Shown: positions 14,597 through 22,449, counted from the stretch's first letter. The stretch: 35,573 nt of DNA from Alphaproteobacteria bacterium (GCA_030425145.1 JAUHVK010000038.1:1-35573), one strand, 5' to 3'. Numbers and translations are program-made. Notes: generated by a model not told the origin, from the sequence alone.

Positions 14597-15085
14597 ATGA
14601 CCGACACTGTCTCCACCCGAGACCCCACCGCACTGACCCGATACATCGAAACCCGCTATCACGCGCGCCACCGCGAGCAACTGCCGCTGCTGGCCAATCT
14701 GGCCGAGAAGGTCGAGACCGCGCATTTCGGCGACGAAGGCGTGCCCGAGGGGCTTTGCACCCTATTGGAGCGCATGATCGGCGAGATGGAAGTGCATATG
14801 AAGAAAGAGGAGCTGATGCTCTTTCCGGCCATCCGCAAGGGCGGTACGCCCGCGGTGCAAGACCCGATCACGGCGCTGCGCGCTGACCACGACGATCATA
14901 ACCGGGACATCGCCGAAATTCGCCGGCTGACCGATGAACTCACGCTCCCCGAGGGCGCCTGCGACATCTGGGCCGAGCTTTATGACGGGCTGGCCGAGTT
15001 CATCAGCGATCTCGACGCGCATATCAGGCTGGAAAACGAGGTGCTGTTTCCGCAATTCGAATCCCGGAGCATGGACCATGTCTGA
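14597..15085 (+). CDS. RIC/YtfE-type hemerythrin-like di-iron protein
   Basis: A 162-residue four-helix protein. It starts with TRYIETRYHARHREQLPLLANLAEKVETAH, then HMKKEELMLFP, LRADHDDHNRDI and FISDLDAHIRLENEVLFPQFE. The His and Glu positions in these four helices are those of the di-iron centre of the RIC family (YtfE, ScdA, DnrN, NorA), which repairs iron-sulfur clusters damaged by NO or handles NO directly. The N-terminal ScdA (DUF542) segment of full-length RIC proteins is absent. It lies 15 bases after the globin with GAAAGGA before ATG 14597, and overlaps the next gene by 8 bases. Confidence 0.9.
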   Translation: MTDTVSTRDPTALTRYIETRYHARHREQLPLLANLAEKVETAHFGDEGVPEGLCTLLERMIGEMEVHMKKEELMLFPAIRKGGTPAVQDPITALRADHDDHNRDIAEIRRLTDELTLPEGACDIWAELYDGLAEFISDLDAHIRLENEVLFPQFESRSMDHV

Positions 15086-15422
15086 TTTGCATTTCCCTAG
15101 GCCCACCAAAACTCTTGCGGATCGCCGCCACGCGCTGGCACCGGAAACCGAGGACGCCTTTCGCGCCTTTTCCAACGCGGTGTTTGCTGATGGCGCGCTG
15201 GACACCCGCACCAAACAGCTGATCGCCGCGGCGGTCGCGCATGTCACCCAATGTCCGTGGTGCATCGAGGGTCGTGTCAAGGCCGCGAAGCGCGCGGGCG
15301 CCACCGGCGAAGAGATCATGGAGGAGATCTGGGTCGCATCCGAGATGCGCGCGGGTGCAGCTTGGGCACACGCGCTGAAGGCCGTCGAGTTGCTGGACGA
15401 TCCCGAACCGGGCAGCGCCTGA
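15078..15422 (+). CDS. AhpD-like carboxymuconolactone decarboxylase-family protein
   Basis: A 114-residue protein starting at ATG 15078 inside the end of the hemerythrin gene. It has the AhpD-fold pattern AFSNAVFADGALDTRTKQLIAAAVAHVTQCPWCIEGRVKAAKRAGATGEEIMEEI, with the CXXC pair at C59 and C62. AhpD family members use this pair for peroxide or disulfide reduction; many small members have unknown substrates. Its place in the NO operon suggests a thiol redox task under nitrosative stress. The stop TGA shares a base with the next start (TGATG). Confidence 0.88.
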   Translation: MSDLHFPRPTKTLADRRHALAPETEDAFRAFSNAVFADGALDTRTKQLIAAAVAHVTQCPWCIEGRVKAAKRAGATGEEIMEEIWVASEMRAGAAWAHALKAVELLDDPEPGSA

Positions 15423-15823
15423 TGCCGCCGCGGCCTCCTGTCCCGGACGATCCGGCCGAACGCGTGCGCATCAAGCGGGCCTACCGCGCCGCGCGGGTAT
15501 CGGACGGCAGGCGGATACTGGTTGATCGGCTCTGGCCCCGCGGGGTGTCCAAGGATCGCGCCCGGCTTGACGGTTGGATAAAGGACATCGCGCCGAGCAA
15601 CGGCTTGCGCGAATGGTTTCACGACCATTCGGATCAGTGGGACGTGTTCCGATCCCGCTACGAGACGGAACTCACGGAAAGGGGTGATTTGCTGCGCGAG
15701 CTTGCCGGATATGCGCAGGACGGCATCGTGACACTTGTTTATGCGTCAAAGGACGAAGAGCATAACAACGCGATGGTACTTCGCGACCATCTGAGCAGGC
15801 GCATCTCGCGAAAGGAGATCTGA
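15422..15823 (+). CDS. DUF488-family protein
   Basis: A 133-residue soluble protein of the DUF488 (YeaO-like) family, recognised from RIKRAYRAARVSDGRRILVDRLWPRGVSKDRARLDGWIKDIAPSNGLREWF and the C-terminal VTLVYASKDEEHNNAMVLRDHL. The function of the family is not established. It starts at ATG 15422, overlapping the AhpD stop, and ends 1 base before the nitronate monooxygenase gene. Its tight placement in this operon implies a role in nitrosative or oxidative stress. Confidence 0.88.
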   Translation: MPPRPPVPDDPAERVRIKRAYRAARVSDGRRILVDRLWPRGVSKDRARLDGWIKDIAPSNGLREWFHDHSDQWDVFRSRYETELTERGDLLRELAGYAQDGIVTLVYASKDEEHNNAMVLRDHLSRRISRKEI

Positions 15824-15824
15824 A

Positions 15825-16844
15825 ATGAGCGGCCAACCGGATATTTCGCTGCGCACGCCCTTGTGCGATCTGCTGGGTTGCGACCTGCCGATCCTGCTGG
15901 CCGGGATGGGCGGTGTTTCCCGCTGGGAACTGGCGGCAGCGGTGGCGAATGCAGGTGGCTACGGCATGCTCGGGATGGTGCGCGAGGACCCGGACCTGAT
16001 TGCGCAAGAGGTCGCGGCGCTCAGGGCCGCGACGGACCGGCCCTTTGCCGTCAACCTGATCCCGGCGGCAACGGAACCGGCGCTGCTTGACGCCCAGATA
16101 GCGCGCTGTCTGGACCTTGGCGTGCCGGCCTTCACGTTCTTCTGGGATGTGATGCCCGAGGTTATTGCGCGCGTGAAACACGCCGGATGCCAGGTGCTGC
16201 ACCAGGTCGGCACGGTCAAAGCCGCGCGCATGGCTGAAGAGGCCGGGGCGGATGTGATCATAGCGCAGGGCGTCGAGGCCGGCGGGCATGTTCACGGGCG
16301 GCGTCCGGCTTTTGAATTGGCCGAGGCCATCCTGGCGCAGACGGCTCTGCCGGTCGCGGTGTCGGGTGGCATCACATCGGGTGGGGATCTGGCCCGCGCC
16401 CTGGCGATTTGCGCAGGTGGCGTGCACTGCGGAACCGCCTTTCTGGCGACCGAGGAATCCTTCGCCCATCCCTATCACAAGGCACGAGTTATCGAGGCAA
16501 CCGGGGACGACACCGTTCTGACCGATGTCTTCGTGCTGAACTGGCCAAAGGGTGCCGCCGTTCGTATCATAGCGAACAGCGTAACCAAGGCACTAAACGG
16601 TCACTATCTGGGCCATGATCCCGATGACTTGCCGCGCGAGGCGGTCGCCCGGGACGGTGAACAGGAGCGCCTGCGCTTCAGCACCGACTCGCCGCTCAGG
16701 ACCACGACCGGCGATCTCGAGGCGATGGCGCTTTTTGCAGGTCAGGGCGCAGGCACCATCACCCAGATCGTCCCCGCTGCCGAACGGGTTGCCGACATGA
16801 TGGCGCAAGCGCGATCTGCCATGACGCCAGAGACAACGCCATGA
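15825..16844 (+). CDS. Nitronate monooxygenase-family flavoprotein
   Basis: A 339-residue TIM-barrel FMN protein of the nitronate monooxygenase (2-nitropropane dioxygenase) family. Landmarks: LLGCDLPILLAGMGGVSRWELAAAVANAGGYGMLG at the N-terminus, QVLHQVGTVKAARMAEEAGADVIIAQGVEAGGHVHGRR near residue 140 with the family's His, and LPVAVSGGITSGGDLARALAICAGGVHCGTAFLATEES for phosphate binding. It would oxidise toxic nitronates or a related substrate. GAAAGGAGATC precedes ATG, and the stop overlaps the next start (ATGA). Enoyl-ACP reductase FabK is a related fold but less likely in this context. Confidence 0.9.
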   Translation: MSGQPDISLRTPLCDLLGCDLPILLAGMGGVSRWELAAAVANAGGYGMLGMVREDPDLIAQEVAALRAATDRPFAVNLIPAATEPALLDAQIARCLDLGVPAFTFFWDVMPEVIARVKHAGCQVLHQVGTVKAARMAEEAGADVIIAQGVEAGGHVHGRRPAFELAEAILAQTALPVAVSGGITSGGDLARALAICAGGVHCGTAFLATEESFAHPYHKARVIEATGDDTVLTDVFVLNWPKGAAVRIIANSVTKALNGHYLGHDPDDLPREAVARDGEQERLRFSTDSPLRTTTGDLEAMALFAGQGAGTITQIVPAAERVADMMAQARSAMTPETTP

Positions 16845-17548
16845 GCGAGAAATTTGAGAAATTTCGCTGCACGGGTGGATTTTCGTCTCCCCCCTGCTAC
16901 GCATCCGAGATTGCACCGGATTATTTCGATCCGCTGGCCGTCGATGCCGATCAGGCCCGCGACGTCGCGCGCTGGCGCAAGGCTGAAAGAAGCCGCCTGC
17001 GCAACGAGAGACAGGAACTGACGGTGGCGGACCGGCAGCGCGTGAGCGACGCTCTGATCTCTCATCTGCGGCGGCTCTTGCAGGATCGTTTCGGCGGCGC
17101 ACACGGTGGTGTGTTTTCCGCCTACTGGCCGATCAAGGGCGAGCCCGATTTGCGTCCGCTGATGGCCGAACTGCACGGCGCCGGTGTCACCATTGCCCTG
17201 CCGCTGGTCGAAACCAAGGCCGCACCGCTTGCCTTCCGGCACTGGACGCCGGAAACTCGGATGGTCCGGGGCGACTGGAACATTCCTGTGCCACCCCCCG
17301 GCGCGCCTGAACTGACGCCGGACATCACGCTTGCGCCTCTCGTCGGCTGGACCAGCGACGGCTACCGGCTTGGGTATGGCGGGGGCTATTTCGACCGGAC
17401 GCTGGCGGCGCTCAGGCCACGACCGTTCACGATTGGCATCGGTTTTGACACGGCCCAACTCAAGACGATCTATTCGCAACCTCATGATATCGCGCTCGAC
17501 GTCATCCTGACCGAAACCGGCGACCAGACAGGACGGAACACCGCATGA
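16841..17548 (+). CDS. 5-formyltetrahydrofolate cyclo-ligase with Cys-containing N-terminal extension
   Basis: A 235-residue protein. From about residue 45 on it is a 5-formyl-THF cyclo-ligase: RWRKAERSRLRNERQELTVADRQRVSDAL, GVFSAYWPIKGEPDLRPLM, and the nucleotide loop GWTSDGYRLGYGGGYFDRTLAAL. The enzyme converts 5-formyl-THF to methenyl-THF with ATP. The first 45 residues (SEKFEKFRCTGGFSSPPCYASEIAPDYFDPLAVD) are extra compared with standard enzymes of about 190 residues and contain two Cys. It overlaps the genes on both sides by 4 bases. Why a folate enzyme sits in an NO operon is unclear. Confidence 0.9.
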   Translation: MSEKFEKFRCTGGFSSPPCYASEIAPDYFDPLAVDADQARDVARWRKAERSRLRNERQELTVADRQRVSDALISHLRRLLQDRFGGAHGGVFSAYWPIKGEPDLRPLMAELHGAGVTIALPLVETKAAPLAFRHWTPETRMVRGDWNIPVPPPGAPELTPDITLAPLVGWTSDGYRLGYGGGYFDRTLAALRPRPFTIGIGFDTAQLKTIYSQPHDIALDVILTETGDQTGRNTA

Positions 17549-18744
17549 CAAGTACCGCCGAGCAGATGCGATCCTGGAGCGGACCGGCGATCCTGAGCTA
17601 CGGGTTCCGACCGTTTTTCCTGGGCGGTGCTCTTTGGGCTGCTATGGCGATGGTGCTTTGGATTCTCACGCTGTCGGGTGTGCTTGATTTGCCGACAAGG
17701 TTCGATCCGGTCGCCTGGCATGCACATGAGTTCCTATTCGGATACGTCGTTGCCGTCATTGCCGGCTTCCTGCTTACGGCCGTTCCAAACTGGACAGGGC
17801 AACTGCCCGTCGTGGGCTGGCCGCTCGGCGGACTGTTCACTCTTTGGGTCGCCGGACGTTTCGCCATCATTGCCTCGACAATCCTGCCGCCACTTGCGGT
17901 GGCACTTGCGGATCTTGCAATGCCCGTCGTGCTGTTGGCATTTCTTCTACGCGAGATCATCAGAGGCCGGAACTGGCAAAACCTGATCGTTTTGACGATG
18001 TTTGGCTTCTTTATTCTTGGAAACGCGGTGTTTCACTGGGAAGCTGCGCAGATTGGCCGTGCCGCGCAGGGAAATGGTTTACGGATCGGCCTTGGTGCGA
18101 CAATCATGCTGATCGCCATGATCGGGGGACGCATCGTGCCCTCATTCACGCGAAACTGGCTGGTAAGGCAACGACCGGGCCGGTTGCCCGTGCCGCCGAT
18201 GCAGCGTTTCGACAAGTTTGCACTCCTGGCGCTGCTGATCGCCCTGGCCACGTGGGCCGCAGCGCCGATGGCAAGCATGGCCGCGATCCTGTTGCTTGCT
18301 GCCGGACTGTTGCACGTGCTTCGGCTGACGAGGTGGGCGGGCGACCGCACATCGGCAGAGCCGCTCCTTTGGGTGTTGCATGTCGGCTACGCCTTTCTCC
18401 CGCTTGGCGCTCTGACGATAGCGGCCGCCATTCTCGTACCCGGGTTGATCAGCGGTACTTCCGCACAACACCTTTGGATGGCCGGTGCGATCGGGCTGAT
18501 GACCATGGCTGTCATGACACGCGCCACCCTGGGGCACTCCGGTCGGACCCTTACCGCCGGAACAAGTACGCTGGTCCTCTATTTGTCCCTGCTGGCCGCT
18601 GTCGCCACCCGCATCGCAGCTGGGGTCTGGGAAGAGCACGCATCTGCTCTGCACATGCTATCGGGTCTGACGTGGATCGTAGCATTTGGCGGCTTTGCGC
18701 TAATCTACGGCCCATATCTCTTGCATCCGGGCAAACGGGGGTGA
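17545..18744 (+). CDS. nnrS: NnrS family haem-copper membrane protein
   Basis: A 399-residue inner-membrane protein with about twelve hydrophobic segments. NnrS hallmarks: GPAILSYGFRPFFLGGALWAA at residues 13-33, WHAHEFLFGYVVAVIAGFLLTAVPNWTG, GGRIVPSFTRNWL and HLWMAGAIGLMTMAVMTRATLGHSGR, with conserved His residues for haem or copper. NnrS protects cells from NO-induced metal-complex damage and is under NO-responsive control in denitrifiers. It is the last gene of the plus-strand operon, its start overlapping the cyclo-ligase by 4 bases. A broken second copy of its first codons is at 7164-7230. Confidence 0.95.
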   Translation: MTSTAEQMRSWSGPAILSYGFRPFFLGGALWAAMAMVLWILTLSGVLDLPTRFDPVAWHAHEFLFGYVVAVIAGFLLTAVPNWTGQLPVVGWPLGGLFTLWVAGRFAIIASTILPPLAVALADLAMPVVLLAFLLREIIRGRNWQNLIVLTMFGFFILGNAVFHWEAAQIGRAAQGNGLRIGLGATIMLIAMIGGRIVPSFTRNWLVRQRPGRLPVPPMQRFDKFALLALLIALATWAAAPMASMAAILLLAAGLLHVLRLTRWAGDRTSAEPLLWVLHVGYAFLPLGALTIAAAILVPGLISGTSAQHLWMAGAIGLMTMAVMTRATLGHSGRTLTAGTSTLVLYLSLLAAVATRIAAGVWEEHASALHMLSGLTWIVAFGGFALIYGPYLLHPGKRG

Positions 18745-18771
18745 AAGGATCAATCGCCGCGACCGGACCAA

Positions 18772-19461
18772 TCACGTCGGCGTGTCCAGACGGCGCGTCC
18801 AATCCTCAACCGCTGTGCGTGCAAGACGCTTTTCGGCCATCCGCCGCCAACGGTCCGGCAAACCGGGAAGAACGGCGAAATCCGCAAGCGCATTGCGGTC
18901 GAGCGTATCGCGGTAAAGCAACCGCCAGACCCGTGCCAGCGACCAGTCCGGGTGTGGCCGGGCGATCAGTTCGGCCCGGTCACCCTGAGTGATGACCCCC
19001 TCGCGGATGACCCGGAAATACCATCCCGTACGTCCGCTTTCCTGCACCCGACGGGCCATGTCCGGCAGATCAAAACGCAGGTTGAGCTTCCAGCAGGGCT
19101 GGCGGGTCTGACTGATCTCTACCTCCGTCCCGCCAAGGAGAAACCTGTCGAACAGGCACAGATCGCCCTCGGTCGCTCCGTCGATCACCAGGTTCTCGCC
19201 AAAGCCGCCCGGCCGAAACCGTGCGGCGCGTTCTGGCAACTCCTTTGTCCATGCCGGGTAATGCGCAGCCGGATAGGCGTGGAGCGCCTTGTCCGGTCCG
19301 CCATGATGCCTTGGGTCGCCCTGTGCGTCGCCGTCAAGGCCAGCGTCCCGGGCCAACACCGGTCCGGACACAGGTTGCTTGTCGATCCCCGACAACACGC
19401 CGCTCACGCCGAGCGGGCGGCATTTGCCGACCCTTACTCCCGCTATCGAGAAGTCAGCCAT
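18772..19461 (-). CDS. MOSC-domain protein (YiiM-like)
   Basis: A 229-residue MOSC protein. It has VSGVLSGIDKQPVSGPV, HHGGPDKALHAYPAAHYPAW, RFRPGGFGENLVIDGATEGDLCLFDRF, and the MOSC Cys at 123 in SQTRQPCWKLNLRF, followed by the YiiM-type helical C-terminus (DWSLARVWRLLYRD). YiiM-family enzymes reduce N-hydroxylated compounds with a molybdenum cofactor bound via that Cys. It converges with nnrS with 27 bases between, and overlaps the redoxin gene upstream by 8 bases. The last part of this gene is also found in the relic at 7231-7303. A link to the Mo/W island downstream is possible. Confidence 0.93.
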   Translation of the reverse strand: MADFSIAGVRVGKCRPLGVSGVLSGIDKQPVSGPVLARDAGLDGDAQGDPRHHGGPDKALHAYPAAHYPAWTKELPERAARFRPGGFGENLVIDGATEGDLCLFDRFLLGGTEVEISQTRQPCWKLNLRFDLPDMARRVQESGRTGWYFRVIREGVITQGDRAELIARPHPDWSLARVWRLLYRDTLDRNALADFAVLPGLPDRWRRMAEKRLARTAVEDWTRRLDTPT

Positions 19462-19921
19462 CGTCTGCAGCCGCCTTGATCAGCCCCATCACCTGCGCCC
19501 CAAGCGACAGATCCCCAACCTGTCCGAAATGCCGCGCCTGCATCCGTCCGCCGCGGTCGAAGAGCACCAGGCTCGGTGTGCCCTGCAGGTGCCATGCCTC
19601 CATCGTCTGTGGCAACGGCCCGGTGCCCGGCGCGTCGATCGCCACGGGAAAGTTGATCCGCCATTCATGCAGGAAGGCCGCCAGGCTGTCACGGCTGTTG
19701 CCGGCGTGATGCTCGAAGACGCTGTGCAGCCCGATCACCGCCAGGTCCTTTGCGTCAAAGGTCTGCGCCAGGCGCTGCGCCTGCGGCAGGCCGTGCAGCA
19801 CGCAGCCGGGGCACAGCATCTGAAACACTTCGACGGCCAAAACCCGGCCATGGAAATCGTCGAGCGTCAGCGGGTGGTCGGTGTTCAGCCAATCCTCCGC
19901 AAAGAACGGAACCGTCTCCAT
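19454..19921 (-). CDS. Thioredoxin-fold redoxin with CPGC motif
   Basis: A 155-residue protein of the peroxiredoxin/TlpA thioredoxin fold: TLDDFHGRVLAVEVFQMLCPGCVLHGLPQAQRL, with CPGC at 37-40, a later FEHHAGNS helix and the cis-Pro loop GTPSLVLFDRGGRMQARHFG. It has no signal peptide, so it acts in the cytoplasm. The likely role is thiol-disulfide exchange or peroxide reduction, partner unknown. It lies 57 bases after the exported-protein gene and overlaps the MOSC gene by 8 bases. Confidence 0.87.
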   Translation of the reverse strand: METVPFFAEDWLNTDHPLTLDDFHGRVLAVEVFQMLCPGCVLHGLPQAQRLAQTFDAKDLAVIGLHSVFEHHAGNSRDSLAAFLHEWRINFPVAIDAPGTGPLPQTMEAWHLQGTPSLVLFDRGGRMQARHFGQVGDLSLGAQVMGLIKAAADDG

Positions 19922-19978
19922 GTGCCGCGTCCTTTTCGTTTCAGGGGCGCGGCGGCCTGTGTCGCCGCGCCCGGATTT

Positions 19979-20725
19979 TCACTGGCCGACCTTGCCGGGC
20001 AGGCTGAGATCGCCCGAGGCCACGTCGAATACATCCGTCACGCACAAGAGTGGCGCATGGACGTTGGCATTGACCTGCAAGGCTGCCGTCACCCCGTCGA
20101 ACTGCGCCGCCTCGACAGCGCCAATATCGGCAAAGGGCACCGTGACGCTGAGGGTTGGGCCCGTGAAGACCGGTGACCAGCCGGGGCTGTCAATCAGCAG
20201 TGGCAGTCCCGGCCAGGTCAATGGCAGGGGCGGTGTGGTGCCTTCGGGGATGTCGATCACCTTGAGCGCGCCAGCCCCGCAGGCGTCATCCGGGCCAAGC
20301 ACGACCCAGTGGCTGTGCCAGGCCGCGCCGTCATCGCCGGTGGTGCCGGTTCCGGTTTCATCAAAAAGCGGCGTATCGTCAAAGTCGGGATGGATTGTCA
20401 CCACAAAGGCCAGGATGCCGGTATCCTGCCCAAACCCCACCACGGCCGGGTCCAGCGTTGTTGGCCAGACATAGGAGAATACCGGCGCACCGGCTAGCGC
20501 GCCTGCGGCCTCGGGCACCTCCGCTCCCGGCGTTCCGGCCACTAACATGGTGAACGTGGCATGGCGGCCATCGGTGGTAATGTCGGCGGCGACGATGTCG
20601 AAGGCGGCATGCTCGGCATTGCCGGTTTCTGCGGTCAACTCGTGCGCCTCCGCCGCCGGTGCCGCTACGGTCAAAGCGGCCATCGCGCCAAGCGCATGGC
20701 AGAGGTTTCTGTTATATGTCATCAT
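19979..20725 (-). CDS. Exported protein of unknown family
   Basis: A 248-residue product. ATG 20725 has AAGGAAG at a proper distance, and the next residues form a signal peptide (LCHALGAMAALTVAAPAAEA-HEL). The open frame to 20947 is not used. The mature protein is acidic and beta-rich, with ADITTDGRHATFTMLVAGTPG, WHSHWVVLGPDDACGAGALKVIDIPEGTTPPLPLTWPGLPLL and a late Cys (APLLCVTDVFD) that could pair with the first. I recognise no family. It is in the operon of the MarR-type regulator, a redoxin and a MOSC protein, and may be a periplasmic sensor or binder for the same stress. Confidence 0.8.
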   Translation of the reverse strand: MMTYNRNLCHALGAMAALTVAAPAAEAHELTAETGNAEHAAFDIVAADITTDGRHATFTMLVAGTPGAEVPEAAGALAGAPVFSYVWPTTLDPAVVGFGQDTGILAFVVTIHPDFDDTPLFDETGTGTTGDDGAAWHSHWVVLGPDDACGAGALKVIDIPEGTTPPLPLTWPGLPLLIDSPGWSPVFTGPTLSVTVPFADIGAVEAAQFDGVTAALQVNANVHAPLLCVTDVFDVASGDLSLPGKVGQ

Positions 20726-20801
20726 CAGGTGCTTCCTTTCGTGACAGAGGGGTTGCATCCGGGGCGCCCGGGCCGTTGCAGCGGCATTTCGGGCGTCCCA
20801 C

Positions 20802-21425
20802 TTACCCCACGGCAGTGAAACGCGCCCTTGCGCGGGCGGCCTCCTCCTCCGTGGCGGTCTCGTGATCGGCGCAGTCCAGGCGCAGCGCCGCATCGCCAAA
20901 GGCGGCATCCACGAACATGCAGTGATGGGGCCGAGCCGCATCGTCATGCATGTTGGGCCGAAAATGGTGGCATGTGATACACATCTGTTGCACCGGTATT
21001 GCCCGCGCCTCCTGCAATGACCGGATGATCAGGGTAAACGCGCGCAACAAGGCACCGCGTTCGTCCCCGCCAAGTTCTGCGATGGCAGCCTGCAATGCCT
21101 CGGGCGCCTCGGGCATTTGTTCGGCAACACGGCGGCCTGCATCGGTGGCCTCGATCCGGCGGGCGCGCTTGTCCTCTCGGTCAGGGCAGCGCGTCACCAA
21201 TGCCTTTGCCACCAATGCCGACACGGTATCGCTCAGACTTGCCGGTGTGATGCCTAACTCCGCTGCCAAATCCGACGCGCGCGCCGGTTGTGCGGCCGCG
21301 CGCTGCAACACCTCGCCCTGCGTCGGGTTGAGCCCGTTATCCTTGGCGGCCTGCCACTGTCCGGCGCGCCAGTACATCGCGAGCCGCTTGAACGCTGAAA
21401 CGATCTGTCGGGAGTCAGGGGACAT
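20802..21425 (-). CDS. MarR-family regulator with C-terminal Cys/His-rich domain
   Basis: A 207-residue protein; ATG 21425 is chosen for GGAGGTG upstream rather than the TTG at 21443. Residues 1-145 are a MarR winged helix (AMYWRAGQWQAAKDNGLNPTQGEVLQRAA, LAAELGITPASLSDTVSALVAKALVTRCPDREDKRARRIEATDAGRRV). Residues 149-188 add QMCITCHHFRPNMHDDAARPHHCMFVDAAFGDAALRLDCADHE: Cys 149, 152, 169 and 185 with His 153, 154, 160, 167, 168 and 188, a likely metal- or cluster-binding knuckle. It is the first gene of its operon and probably represses it, with the tail acting as sensor. Confidence 0.88.
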   Translation of the reverse strand: MSPDSRQIVSAFKRLAMYWRAGQWQAAKDNGLNPTQGEVLQRAAAQPARASDLAAELGITPASLSDTVSALVAKALVTRCPDREDKRARRIEATDAGRRVAEQMPEAPEALQAAIAELGGDERGALLRAFTLIIRSLQEARAIPVQQMCITCHHFRPNMHDDAARPHHCMFVDAAFGDAALRLDCADHETATEEEAARARARFTAVG

Positions 21426-21753
21426 ATCACACCTCCAACTCAATTTATATAGGAGTCCTAATTAAACTCAATTCATTTTTTGGCATGGCAAAAAAACTGT
21501 GTGCCGGGAGGCACGGGGTTTTAGAATTCAAAAAAGCGATAGATTAAGTGACCGGTTTGGTGAAATCTGCTGCATCGCCGAATTTTTTTCGCTGCATGGG
21601 CAAAGACTTTCTGCGTCAGCAATAGCGTCGTGAGCAAAAGGCGGGTGTGTCCGCTCTTCGGTCCTTGCCAGCGACAGAAGCGAACGGCCGCCACTGAGTA
21701 ACTCAGTATGCTTAAAATTCCGCAGGTTGATAGCACCGCTGTTATTGTCAGCG
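21426..21753. other. Gene-free stretch between MarR-type and TrbM-like genes
   Basis: 328 bases with no supported gene. It holds the MarR-site repeats at its left edge, a short hairpin GTGCC/GGCAC with loop GGGA at 21501-21514, a minus-strand open frame (21521-21736) whose translation has no family I can name, and a perfect dyad ACTGAGT-A-ACTCAGT at 21693-21707. The dyad may be a weak terminator for the convergent... in fact same-strand TrbM-like gene upstream, or a protein site. The composition suggests inserted or repeated DNA. Confidence 0.4.
21437..21475. promoter_or_regulatory. Palindrome and direct repeats at the MarR-type gene start
   Basis: TAGGAGTCCTA (21450-21460) is a perfect 11-base palindrome. 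It is flanked on each side by a copy of AACTCAATT (about 21437 and 21465). All of this is 12 to 50 bases upstream of ATG 21425, the right place for autoregulation by the MarR-type protein, whose family binds short palindromes in AT-rich DNA. The sequence here is strongly AT-rich compared with the genes. Confidence 0.5.
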
Positions 21754-22449
21754 CTAGTAGTTCACCTGTTCGAAGCCGTAGTTGCCCTCATAGTCACGCC
21801 AATCGACGAAGACAGATCGGTGATAGATACCCGGGCAGTGCTGGCCCCAACGTTCAAGTCCTACATGAGCCTCGGGCAGGGCAGTTATGGAAGATCGTTG
21901 CCATGAGAAATCGCCTTGGGTTCCGTATGTGCCGAGGACCACGGTCGCGCTGCGATTGCAGTCACCATCACGACCGGATTCATGCTGCCGTGCATAGCGA
22001 ACATCAAAGACGCGGATGGACCGCACGAAGTTGAATTCAGGTCCGCTGATATCGATGTCCGCGCGATCTTGAACGAGCTGGAGGGCCCAGTCGGCTGGAA
22101 CGAGATCGTAGACTGGCAAGGATTGGAGCGGTCGACGGCTGTCGGGCCGGTACAAGGCTTCAAAGATACGGCCAGCGTTATTTGGTGGCCGATTGCCCTC
22201 ATAGGAGGCGCCCATGGGACAGCGCCAGATTTGCAACGGCGGTTCCACCGGCCAGGGCGTAATTCGCCGGATGAATTCGGCGCGAGCTCGGGCGCACGGG
22301 ACGGATGCAGGCCAGCCGCCAGACAGACACAAGAGGATCGCGCAGTCGATCGGGTATGCCTGCGCGCGGGCGGGTGCCGGCAGCGAAAGACCCGTCAAGG
22401 TCAAAGCGACTGCGGCCGGGGGGAGGAGCTTCTTGATCAGATAGTGCAT
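21754..22449 (-). CDS. TrbM/KikA-like exported protein, orphan
   Basis: A 231-residue secreted protein. ATG 22449 has GGAGG upstream; the signal peptide is KKLLPPAAVALTLTGLSLPAPARAQA. The next part, YPIDCAILLCLSGGWPASVPCARARAEFIRRITPWPVEPPLQIWRCPM, has the Cys spacing of TrbM-type conjugation proteins (C...LLCL...C...C). The remaining 150 residues are Arg- and aromatic-rich without a family I can name. No other transfer gene is near, so it looks like an isolated cargo gene or relic of a conjugative element. Upstream, TTGTGA and TATGCT spaced 17 bases apart could be its promoter. Confidence 0.6.
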   Translation of the reverse strand: MHYLIKKLLPPAAVALTLTGLSLPAPARAQAYPIDCAILLCLSGGWPASVPCARARAEFIRRITPWPVEPPLQIWRCPMGASYEGNRPPNNAGRIFEALYRPDSRRPLQSLPVYDLVPADWALQLVQDRADIDISGPEFNFVRSIRVFDVRYARQHESGRDGDCNRSATVVLGTYGTQGDFSWQRSSITALPEAHVGLERWGQHCPGIYHRSVFVDWRDYEGNYGFEQVNY

